A DNA stretch of 64,000 nucleotides. Origin: Caenorhabditis remanei. Taxonomy: Eukaryota > Nematoda > Chromadorea > Rhabditida > Rhabditidae. The notes under the pieces are model-generated. The model was not told the DNA's origin. It saw only the letters and a list, made by a program, of their open reading frames with translations, and searched no databases. Shown here piece after piece: positions 45,809 to 56,257 of the stretch. Positions within the stretch are counted from its first letter, which is position 1; every line of letters begins with the position of its first letter. Position numbers and translations under genes: made by a program. Location: assembly GCF_010183535.1 (NCBI RefSeq), contig NC_071330.1, positions 6,677,717 through 6,741,716 on the forward strand, written 5' to 3'.

Positions 45809-48800
45809 TTACACAACGTCTTTATGGAAACTCAGACGCCATTTCTTCTTTTTCTCTCCAGATTTCGATTTGTCTCGTAGTGCACTTTTCGGCAGAATTG
45901 ATGCCTCTTTTGGTGGTTCCGTGTGAGCACGTTGAAGAGGAATTGGGCCACGAACTGATGAAGATGACGATGAAGAAGGGACAAGAAGAGTTGGAGATGC
46001 TCCGATTGGACGATGTGTCAAATGGAATGAGGCGAGAGATCTGAATTTGAAAATTTTGGAAATGTACTGAATATTTCAAAAAATTACCTCGAAGTGTCAT
46101 TAACCATATTGAGAGATCGAAGAGACATTGTGTCGTTTGTAGTGCTTCTTGCCTGAAAATTCATGTTTCCGTTTTCTTTTTCTATTTCATGTTTCCTACT
46201 CACAGACAAATTACAGGATGCAAGAGAGTGTCTATCATCTTGACTCATACTCATAATCATCTCATCGTAAAGTTCTTGCCAGATGACGTCGGGTACTTTG
46301 CATCCAGGTAGGGGTTCAATGATTTTACATGACACCTTTCCGCGGAGCTGAAATTATAGATATTAAGAGGAAAGAAAAAAAGAATCAGTCTCTCTCGAAG
46401 AGGAGAAGAATTTGAGTCCACTTAGATTCTGATTCATATGCTTCATCTTTTCTCTTAACGAAAACAATTCCGAAGAAAAATTCTCCAATTATAAACTTTC
46501 TCTTATCCTTCCCAAAAATCTGGCTTTTAAACCCTACCATCCACCCACAATTCTCTTTTTTCTTTAAGTTTGTCGTCCGACTCTTTTGGCCAGATGCGAC
46601 ACACCGAGAATAGGTGATAAATGGTCCCCTCGGGACATTGAAACCAATAGAAAACCGAGGAGGGTGACTGGTTGGAGCAAGAAAAATGGAGAGAAACGAG
46701 CTCATCAGATGAATAGAAATAGAGTATGGGACACGAGATACCTTCTGTTCAAGATCGATGAGTTGTTGGAAGAACCCGACGTTCGGACAGACGATGTTAC
46801 GGGCGAGTTGGACTGCTTTGTAGGAGTCATGGAGGGTTTTTCTGAAATTTATGGGGATTTGAATTGGAGTTGTATTGGACTGAAATTTTATTTTTTGATT
46901 CTTGATGACGTGGAGTCAAAAAAAGTCAAAAATGGAAAAAAGCGAGAGAGAGACAGGCGAAAATTTGACCTCGAATTTCACCATTACAGATTTCTATTAA
47001 TCAGATTTTGAAAACGGATTCATAGGTTTTCGAGGATGCTCTTTTTATCTCAATGGTTCGTTTTTCATGGAAATGTTTCCGGCTTAAAAGGTTCCCTTGT
47101 GAGTATTTTTTCAGAAGTGAACAAAAAAAGTTGAACTGGCCAGAGAACTAGTTAGGAGAACAGGAAAGTTAGATGAAAACTGTTGTGTAGGAACTTGGTG
47201 TATTTATGTGTTGCAGGAATAAGAACCTAAAACAAAACAAAAGGGATAGAACTTCCAGAATTTCAGATGAATTGAGTTCAGATAAGTCAATAAATTACCA
47301 AGAGACTTAGGCAAAGAATATGCATAAAACTGAATTAAAAAATACGAAAACCTAATGTTTTGAAAATATCTTTTTCTTGAATTAAAATTAAAATTTATGA
47401 ACCAAACAAGAATAATATCTCAACTAACTTTTCCTGCTGCATCACATAAGCGATCGCAAAAGTAGCCGAACGGGAAATACCCATTGCACATAATAAGAGA
47501 GCCCTTCCTGCTCCTTTTCTTGCTTCCTCAATCTCCTGAAACAAATAATTCATTTCTCTTTTCCGTTCCCTTTTTACCTTATAAACATTCGCCCAATGAG
47601 CAGAGAGATCCGTTGTTTCATTATCTTGAAGTGGGAGATGAACTACTTTCATATGCGGTGGAGCCGAGAGTCGGAATCCCGGAATTAAATTGATGCAAAC
47701 ACAGAAACGAGCTGAAAAAAACGAAAGAAATGAACAAATGATTATATGCCATATGTTCTTCTCACAGGAGAATATAACTCATAGAAATAAACGAGTACAT
47801 AAGAGAGATTTCTCTTTTTTCTCTTCTCTTGCCTACTTCCTGTCCAACCAATATTATCCATTTCATTCCTCCCTTCTTCTCCTTCTTTTTATGGTCACTT
47901 ATCTTCCCTCCAAAAACTTTTTTTCTCATTTCATCGCCGTATAGTTTTAGTTTCACTCTTCCATTTCACTCTAATTCTTTTCTCAGAACTCACAAAGTAC
48001 TCTCGGAGACAGAGCAGCCAATCCAGATACATATAGATACGGTCGAATCTGTGAGCACTGTCTTTGCTCTCGATTAATGATTCGACGCGAGGTCATTTTT
48101 CTTTTTTCTTTTGCTCCTCTGCTCTGTTCTTCTCTCCGATGTTACAGTTGCTCGTTCTCTTTCAACGAGATGTACGATCCGGAGCACAGGTGAGACAAAA
48201 GATGATTGATGTCTGAAATAATTAGTTGATTTAAGAGATGCATGGTGTGCAAACGAGTCCTTAGTTCAATTTGAGCCAGATGAGACTGCAAAGATTTGTG
48301 CTCCATGGGAGAAGTTTTGTGTGGTAAGTGAGAAAAGATACAGTATTCCTAGGATAATGAGACATTTCAGACAGCAGTAAATACAATTAATAAAGCATTC
48401 ACAAGTGTGAGTAGAGGATGTGGAGAAAGATGTTCAGAACTATGTGAATCAATCGGATATGGTCAAGATCAGGTGAGAGCTATTTCAAAACATTTTATGA
48501 TGAAACGGGTGCTCTGCTAGGTCAAATGGAATAATTGGTTGGTCACTAGTCTTGCTCCGATACTCCAAGTAGGGTGTAGGAGCAGAGAAGAAGAAGAAAT
48601 TAAGTTTGGTTTGGAGAATTTTATGGTAAGACTCGAATTCGGATTTTTTCAAATTTTGAGCTCTTTTGTTTTAAATTTCCGAAACATCCGGGTTTTCAAT
48701 TCACACCAATTAGTCTAAAATTGAGTAGGACTTAGCTAGAGAATGATATTTCTTAGATTAGCTTAAGAAGGAAAAATACATCTATCATTAACCTCGATAT

Positions 48801-51800
48801 GTTGACCAACTTTTGTACTTTTTTGTAAGCGATCGAAATTCGAATCTGACAATTCTTGAACCAGTAAGACTCATGGTTTTGAATTATTCTCTGTTCATGA
48901 GGCCAGAAATTTTGAAATAACTTGTTAAAACATAATTTCTGAGAGATTCGGAATCTCAAAAGAGTTCTCAGATTCCCGCAAATAGAGATCTCATCCCTAA
49001 AATTCTTTCGTCGTATAATGTTTAATGCGTATATTTAAACGGCACCTCAAAAAGTGAATTATGAGTTTTCTTGTGGTCTTCTAGACAAATAAACGAACGA
49101 GTTGGTCATGAATTTGTGATGATGTCGTGGCAACCAGAAAAATGAGGAGAAGAGCACTGAAAAGAAGCGGAAAAACAACGACAAGTTGTATACATCTGAC
49201 GACGTTTCACGCACTCAAATCCCACCCACTTTTTTAGTTTTGGGGCGGTGAAAATGTGGAAGAAGAAAGAAGGAAAAAGGAGGTCAGAGAATAAAAATAT
49301 AGGTGAAATATGGATATGAACAAGGCCATTTTGGTTTTACGTTTCGGAGAAAAAAAGATGAGAGAGCAAGAGATCATAGAGAATAAAAGAGAAAGAGAAG
49401 TGAATAATTTCTGTGAAATTCAATACGAAGACAGGGACACTTTTGGATGAAAAGCAAACTGGAGGAGGGTCCGAAAAGAAGAAGAAGGAAGACGTGGAAG
49501 AAAATGAAAAAGAATATTGGACTATTGTGATGGAAGAAGAACAAGGACAGGTGTATGCTGCTGGTCGAATGAGCAAAGCAGAAGATGTTGAAATGGGTTG
49601 AAAAAGTGAAAAGAGGAGAGGTTTTGTATGTGTAAAAAGGGGATAACAATGGGTTTAGGTGGGAGGTGTGGTTCCGAAGAAAAAAGAGAAAAGATTGAAT
49701 GGAAAGAAAGAGCAAGAAGGCGTGCGAATACTTCCGGAATTCAAGGAAATTGCTAGCAACACTCGCAGTCCAACGAGTTCCATTTTGACCACCCAGTCTC
49801 TAGTTTAGCCACGTGGAAATGGAAATAAAAGTATATTCGAAAAAAAAACGAAATGTTGTTTGACGTCGGGCTTGAAAGGGGATTCAGATGAGGTGACAGG
49901 TGAAAGAAGATACGGAGAAAAGAGAAAGAGAGAGAGAGGTAACCTATGTTTATTGACACACTTTTTTACGAGGTGTCATTGCTCATGAATTGAGTTTACG
50001 TCGTTGAGAAAGAAGAAGATCTGCAAAAAGTATTATATTTTCGGTTTGAAGAGAAGATAAAGGAGGCGTTCCCAATGAAATAAACCTGTGATTCAAAATG
50101 GAAATAAAAGTAAATCCTTCCCAACAAAAGATTCAATTTCCCCTCTGACAATACCGGACATCACAGGAAATTGGATTTTCAGTTCAGACGTCATCAACGA
50201 TATTCTAATCTTGAACACGAGTTCAGAAGTTCTTGACTCCGCCCACTTTTCTTTTATAGTTGTACCAAGTGGTGTTTCCTCAGTCTAACTAAAACCATGT
50301 GTTGACTTCGGAGAGCAACTCAAAAGTCATAAAATGAATACAATGAGTTGTAGTAGTCATCAGAGAGAAAAGGAGAAAATGTTTAAATTTCCTGTTTTGC
50401 AGGTGAATTGTGATGATTGTTGTGAGGAAGATCTGTGCAATTCCAACTTTTCTATTCAATATTATGAGGTTCTGATGAGCAGACAGTACACTTCATGGAC
50501 AACTCCATTGCCTGGAGAGGTGAGAAAATAGAATTTATACTGGCTGACAAGACAACAAAACGTTTCTTCTTGAGGTGGAATTCAATCGAAAAAACAACAT
50601 AAAGTTCCCGTATTCATCTGGTTCAAACTATTTGAATTGCTTATTCTTGTCTATTTTATCACTTTTGTCTTTCACATTTTTGTAATAAATAGTTATCAGT
50701 ATCTAATGAAACAAGGAAATCCAACAAATACTACAGTAATCCTGCAGGAAAATTGGAAAGAAAAAGCACGGAAAATGAAAAAACTCAAAGCATGCAAGTC
50801 AAAAAAAATCTTGAAAAAAGAAGAAGAGGGGGCATTTAGCTGTGAGAAAGAGAGAGCCGACAGAAATATGATCTGCCCTGTTTGACGCCCCGTCCGGTCA
50901 CAAAGAAGTTTTTGAAAAAAGAGAAATGAAGAAGAAACAGGCGGTCCAGACAGAAACAACACGTGTTTTTTGTTTCGTTCTTTAGCTCAAAGACTGATGA
51001 GAAATTGTTGAACTTTTCAAGAATGTTGAAATTAAATCATATATCGAGATGAGAAAATGAGGGGATGCGATCGAGTGGAGGATGAAGACATGGCTTGATA
51101 TTTTGAATGCTGGAAGTATCACATGGCTAGGTATTCAGAGTAATTCAAACATGGGATTTAAAATAAGTCTTCAGAAATTTTTTTTTAAATTTTCATATGG
51201 AAAACTTGTTTCATTTCAGAACTTCAGTTCGGACGAATACAACAAACGGGGATTGCCTTCACAATTCTGCGTTGGGAAAAATTAGAAAGTCTCACAGTCA
51301 GAATCAAAATTAATCGTTTTTGACAATACGATGAACATTTTTTTGAACATTTTTTTAGTAAGGACCATGTAGTGAAAATCAGGAAAACACAATTCGTGCA
51401 GGTAGTAAGTACGCCTACGCCAACTCCCATACGTTTTGAATAGAAATATAGGAAAACTGTCACTTCATATCAAAATCAAGCAAATCCTAAGAGATGAATC
51501 ATGACAGGTAAGAGGTAAATTACCCCTTTAACTCGATCCTATTTCTTGAAACAATTGACATGAACATAAACATTCGAGAAGATCTTTTCGGATATCCGGA
51601 AAAAAAGAGGACCATTATTCGAATCAAGCGGAAAATAAACAAATAGAGAGATCTCTCTTTCTTTCTAATACTGCCAACTTTTATGTGCTCCTTTTAAGAA
51701 GACATCTCCTTTTTTCTTCTTCTTTTCCATCTATATCTCTTCTCAGTGTGCACCCGTTTTTATCGAAATAAAATCTTAATGTCACTTTGTGCGTAGGGGG

Positions 51801-53095
51801 AAAGGGGACACTTCCCCCGGGATATGCTCTTGATTCGTTTTCGTGGAAGAAAACGGGGAGCCCGGGACGCCACTGTACCGCCCGATTTGTCGTTGTGTCG
51901 CAATGCTCATTTATCTTTTTGTGACTCGTTATTTTCCCCGATGCTCTTCTGCTTCTTCTCTATTCTTTTCGGCCTTTGAATCCTAGAAACAAAAGAAAAG
52001 TCTCCGGGAAAGCCAATAGAAGTCAAATCAATTCTCGTCAAAGTTGAAGAAGAACGGGACAAGTTGAGTCCAGAAAGTGGGTTGGAGAACTTGAAAATTC
52101 TTGAGAAAAAGAGAAAAAGCAATGAATTCCGGATGGAAAAGTTCCGGCGATTCACGCAAAATGTGAGAATAATTGCACAGAAAATGGTTTCCTCTAAAAT
52201 ACCTTTCCGATTATTTCTCTCTTGTTTTTCGAATGTATATAGGAGTGGTGTATTTATGAAATATATTTCAAAAAAACTCGTACGCCTACAGATAAAGTGT
52301 GCTTTTGAGATATGAAGCAGTCTAAAACTGTTTTCCCGTTGCTCAACCACTTCTTTTTATCTGAATCGGCAGCTATACCTGGAATTGAGTGATGGGTCTT
52401 CCTCATTAATAAAACTTGGAATGAAAAACAATACGATTGATTCTCGTGGCTTCTTGTAGGTTATTGCTGATAAGATCTCAAAAATCAGATGGAACATCAA
52501 ATGTTTCAATGTAATGCCCTCAATTTGTTTGGTGAAATGAGATGCTTTGGTTTTCAAAAAAAACTTCACAAATTGTTAACAATAACTTGAATTTGTTCTG
52601 TATTTCACTTATTTCCAAATACTTGGTGGAGGACTTAAAATGAGCCGGAAGTGAATGGAGTGATGATGGAACGGGACAATAATAATAATGAGAAAACGAA
52701 TCCTTTTGACAAATGACAAAACAAAAGAAATCGGATCGGTCAGAAGAAGTGACAGCAATGGATCATGGATATTCTCCAAAACAATAACAATAGAAGACCC
52801 GGAGAGTGAAAAGAGTCAGTCTGCAAAGCAGATCAACGAATGGACAGATTGAGAGAGAGAGAGACGTTCAGTTGCAAAAAGAGAGACCACTTGAATGCTG
52901 AGCGGAGCAAGAGAGGTCATACGATCAGATAGGTTATCACAACACATGACGATTGGTGGTTGTGGAAGACTTGGTGTGGAGGAATGAGATGAGTAAAACA
53001 CGAAAAGAGAAAATGAGCACGGAGATATCAGGATGAGATCACTCCCACTCACCGATCAACTTGTTTAACACCTCCATCGAAGAGGTCGAAGAGCA
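45809..53095 (-). CDS. Dual-specificity phosphatase-like protein (about 268 aa)
   Basis: Minus-strand exons: 53095-53053 (coding from ATG 53077), 47711-47578, 47535-47429, 46841-46742, 46347-46204, 46152-46088, 46040-45809. The domain shows the DUSP order: VLNKLIARFCVCINLIPGF, VVHLPLQDNETTDLSAHW (general-acid Asp region), LLLCAMGISRSATFAIAYVM (P-loop), then ARNIVCPNVGFFQQLIDLE. The catalytic Cys and Arg are present but the usual His before the Cys is Leu. A long serine-rich, basic tail (SSSSSSSV, KSGEKKKKWRLSFHK) follows. The first junction spans a 5,341-nt intron and rests on frame fit and family resemblance; an exon further upstream may exist, as the usual SG motif before this point is lost. 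A plus-strand gene is nested in the intron. I recall C. elegans ZK757.2 as such a phosphatase. Confidence 0.8.
48077..51285 (+). CDS. Ly6/uPAR-type surface protein, ODR-2/HOT-like
   Basis: Exons 48077-48189, 48236-48323, 48371-48472, an optional 48521-48625, 50403-50519, and a tentative last exon 51220-51285 (phase 0, strong acceptor TTTCATTTCAG). Residues 1-20 are a signal peptide; the mature part starts RCYSCSFSF. The cysteine pattern of a three-finger domain follows: PWEKFC, RGCGERCSELCESIGYGQDQ, then VNCDDCCEEDLCN, the hallmark Ly6 ending. This spacing is that of nematode ODR-2 and its HOT relatives, which act at the neuronal surface. The hydrophobic tail needed for a GPI anchor was not found, so the 3' end is uncertain (50697 is another possible exon start). 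The gene lies wholly inside the first intron of the opposite-strand phosphatase. Confidence 0.72.
48521..48625 (+). other. Optional 35-codon in-frame cassette in the Ly6 gene
   Basis: Acceptor TGCTAG, donor ATG|GTAAGA, phase 0 on both sides. It would insert VKWNNWLVTSLAPILQ... between GYGQDQ and VNCDDCC, inside the third finger. Skipping it restores the usual family spacing. Confidence 0.4.
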
Positions 53096-54073
53096 CTGAC
53101 AATTGGTTTTTTGCAAAATAAACCCTCACTGATTATATTAAAAATATATAAATATTTTTATTCTAAACTCATGTCAGTGAGATTCACTCGGCTACTGTGG
53201 TGTTACGGTAGTATTCAGAGAAACAAAAACCATCATAGTCAAAGACTTAGATTTTAAAAAAACACAGAAACCAACGACAGTAAACTCATCAGAAACATTC
53301 AAATTTTGTGAAGTGATATGAAGATTTTTCTTGAAAAACAAATTCGAAAAAGGTTCAAAGAACAGGAACTTACATATTTCTGCCCCTTCAACCCCACAGA
53401 CATCTCAAATTTGGTCTTCAAACTATTTCTACTTCCATGATTTCTTTCTTCCTGAGAAAATATTGAAAATCAGTGAACCTGAAGATTCTAAACTTCAGAA
53501 AATTTCGACGTCGGTGTCATGAATAACATGAAAAAAGTTTGAAATACTTGAAATCGTTTGTCCAAAATAACTTTGGCGTAAATTGAATCAAGCCACCCAC
53601 CTTTCCACTATATTTTGTTGCTCTTTTTGGTGCTCACGTGGATATTCCAATGTTCCACTTCAGTGAACAATTTCGCTCCATTTTGACGGATCGGAATGAT
53701 CAAAAAGTACGCGCGCCTACTCGCTCGGAAAAACGAAAAATTTGTTACGGCAAGGGCAATGCGACGAAAAAAGAGAAAGAGGAGAAGAGAACAAGAGTTG
53801 ATTTGATTAAGAAAAAGAAACGGATATACATGTGCAACATGAAACCGCAACAATCGAAACTCTTTCCTACATTTTTCTTTGTTTCTGAAGATTTAAAGCA
53901 TCTCTCCGAACTGAAGGTTCTAAAGATTTTTGTTGTTTGATTCTTTGTATACTTTTCAATTCAACTCCAGAGAATGTTGCAAAAGTAATAAAATGTTATA
54001 GAAAGATGCAGAAGAAGCACATAATGTTTGGTATTCAAAGTTAGTTTTGGAGCTAATATTACAGATCAATTAG
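51501..54073 (+). CDS. Tentative multi-exon gene, unrecognised (about 126 aa)
   Basis: Five plus-strand pieces fit in frame with consensus splice sites: 51501-51507 (ATG ACA G), 51987-52162, 52373-52455, 53664-53706, 54002-54073. The second exon is the best, 58 open codons (KSPGKPIEVKSILVKVEEE..., KKRKSNEFRMEKFRRF), lysine/glutamate rich and charged. The last exon has protein-like sequence (DAEEAHNVWYSKLVLELIL). No domain recognised. Alternative last exons are possible: the fourth frame is open to 53940, and 54052-54234 holds another long frame (HQGNMHETHQIHHSTQSERR...) that I could not connect. Part of it lies inside the phosphatase intron and its third intron overlaps the phosphatase first exon on the other strand. 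Confidence 0.35.
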
Positions 54074-54625
54074 ATACATTGAATAAACTCTCTTTAAAAC
54101 GACACCAAGGGAACATGCATGAAACTCATCAGATACATCATTCAACTCAATCTGAAAGAAGACTTCTTCCGGCGGTTTCTAGACAACCTTTGGGCAGTAC
54201 GACACTTCCAACTCTCATGTTTAAAAAATGATATATCCAAGGTAGTTTTGTCATACGTATGCATACAGCCTAACGTGGAATGATTCGTCCCAAGATTCGT
54301 CTCATCGAATACAGTCCATCTTGTTCTTGCCGTTTAATAAACCCGTTTCAACGAATCGTTTTTAGTTTTCTTCCCGTCCAAGACTCGAATAGGAGCTTGA
54401 TTTCCCCATCCCAGTTGGGAAGAAGAAACTTAAAACATGAACAATTTATCTGACATTAAACGATATCGAGCAAGTAAAAGTAAGAAATATGTGCGAAGTG
54501 GCAAGCATGTGCTGCGCTGCACGATAATTGAAAATATTATATCACAGTTTTCTAGCAACGGGGTTTGTACATTTTTCACAACAAGAAAAGAGGAGAGAAC
54601 ACTGAAAGCAATTGTTTGAAATCGT

Positions 54626-55621
54626 TCAAACATTCTTCAACGATGCCAATATATTATCCATCTTGTAAATTGATTCCTCATCCATCTGCTTGTAATAGAA
54701 GTCTCTTTTTCGGACAATTTCTCGAAAAAGTGCAATACAATCCTTCGCTTTTACTGCTCGCTCTTCTTCTACAACATTCACTCCGATTCTACCCGGAGTG
54801 GTAGAAGAAAATAGTACAATTTGTTCTAGACACGTGTCAGTTATCGCTTCCAATGCATCCAATGCGATTGAACCATCCGTCTGATTTTCACTAATGATGC
54901 ATTCTGAAATACCGAACCATTTTAGGTCATCTACGAATCTATGAAACTCACTGGTTATCGTTGGAAGATAAGCGTGACATGCATTCAAAGACCAGAGGTT
55001 TCGATGTGTCAAGTATCTGGCGGCGAAGAGTGTGGCGTGTTCGTCCTTTGCAACATCTTTTTCAAAGTTTCCTGGGTTGCACCGCCTATGAAGAACTCTC
55101 AATCGACGAATATCTTAAGAATATAAATCAGTAAATTCATTGAAAAATACAAACATACATTTGTTTTCGCGCTTGGCCGCAGCTCCAGTCTGATTTACAG
55201 CATCGATACATGAGGCCCACACCGAACTTTTCGAGTGCAAAGACGAATCAAGCGATTGTGATGATGTGGATGTAATGGATTCTTCGTTTTTGGTAGCGAC
55301 AGGAGCAGTTTGAGTACCTTTCTTCTGTGCAACTGAAGGAGTTTGACGACTAGAACGAGTGGTAGAAGAAGCAGGCAGATCAGTTTCGCTTTTTGAATGA
55401 CGGCCCAGATAGGTTATGGTTATTGCTTGTTCTTTCGTACGTCTGAAGAATAATTTTTTGCAAAAACCATGTGTGTTGACCAGGTAAACTAACCGAGTTG
55501 ATGCTGATCTGGTTTTTGGACCACTTTCACTAGATGCCGCTGTTATTACACGAGCTCTAGTCTTCGATGATGGCTTGTTGTTCGTCGTTGTTGATGGTTT
55601 TGGAGGATAAGCTCCAAGCAT
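54626..55621 (-). CDS. Unrecognised protein (299 aa)
   Basis: Three exons on minus: 55621-55494, 55442-55159, 55113-54626. The start ATG follows a TTTTTAG acceptor directly, suggesting trans-splicing. The N-terminal half is low-complexity, rich in Ser/Thr/Lys (KPSTTTNNKPSSK; SSTTRSSRQTPSVAQKKG) and likely disordered. The C-terminal half, from about residue 138, looks folded and helical: RRLRVLHRRCNPGNFEKD, AARYLTHRNLWSLNACHAY, FHRFVDDLKWFGISECII, DALEAITDTCLEQIVLF, ending in charged helices. Basic low-complexity plus a helical domain would suit a nuclear or cytoskeletal adaptor, but I cannot assign a family. It sits between the phosphatase and the Argonaute, all on the minus strand. Confidence 0.72.
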
Positions 55622-56257
55622 CTAAAAATTGAATGACTTGGAGGAGATACGAGTTAACGAATAAGCAATCAATGAGGAGGAACATTTATAAATATGTATT
55701 ATCACGGGCTCATTTTTGAACATTTCACTGTATTTCGAAGAATTCGTTGAAGAAACTGTTACACATGTGTTAGCAAAGAATATCGATTGCATAAAGTATT
55801 GAATAAATTACCAGTATTTTGTCAATAAAGAAAAAATATCAGTCTTCAAGAAAAACGTCACTGTCAGACTTCACGGCAAAAGCGAAAAAGAAAGATGGAC
55901 CTCGCGCAGCTCGTAGAGTAATTCGCGCTCGTTAAGTCGTTTTCGTGGCGAGACCAAGGCAACAGAAACAACAATCCTTTAAACCGATGTATATTACAGG
56001 TTTATTTGAACACGCGTAAACACATGAAAAGGTAAACACGTGAAAAGTTCAGAATGTAAAATTCTAGTTCAAAACATCCTGCTCACTTTCTTTCGCAATT
56101 AGTAACTTTTACTGCAGAGGTTAAGCAGAACAAATAGGTAATTTCTCGACATAGTCTGTCTGACTGGAACAAATTCAATTTAAGTCCGTGCACTTTATTA
56201 AGGCAATACAAAAAGGACAATAGACAAAGATTTCAGAATACAAATGGAAGGATATCT
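55622..56257. other. Intergenic
   Basis: No exon seen. It includes the Argonaute 3' UTR on the minus strand. Confidence 0.4.

Noticed and set aside
47085..47106. Lone copy of the element end AAAGGTTCCCTTGTGAG
   Set aside because: Only about 17 bases match the end of the 21056-22028 element, with no partner arm nearby; too short to call.
49413..49601. 62-codon Glu/Lys-rich frame in an intron of the Ly6 gene
   Set aside because: Purine-rich low complexity, no good acceptor at its start and not needed for the Ly6 frame.
53638..53940. 100-codon plus frame as a gene by itself
   Set aside because: Lys/Glu-rich read-through of a probable short exon (53664-53706) into its intron; no supported start.
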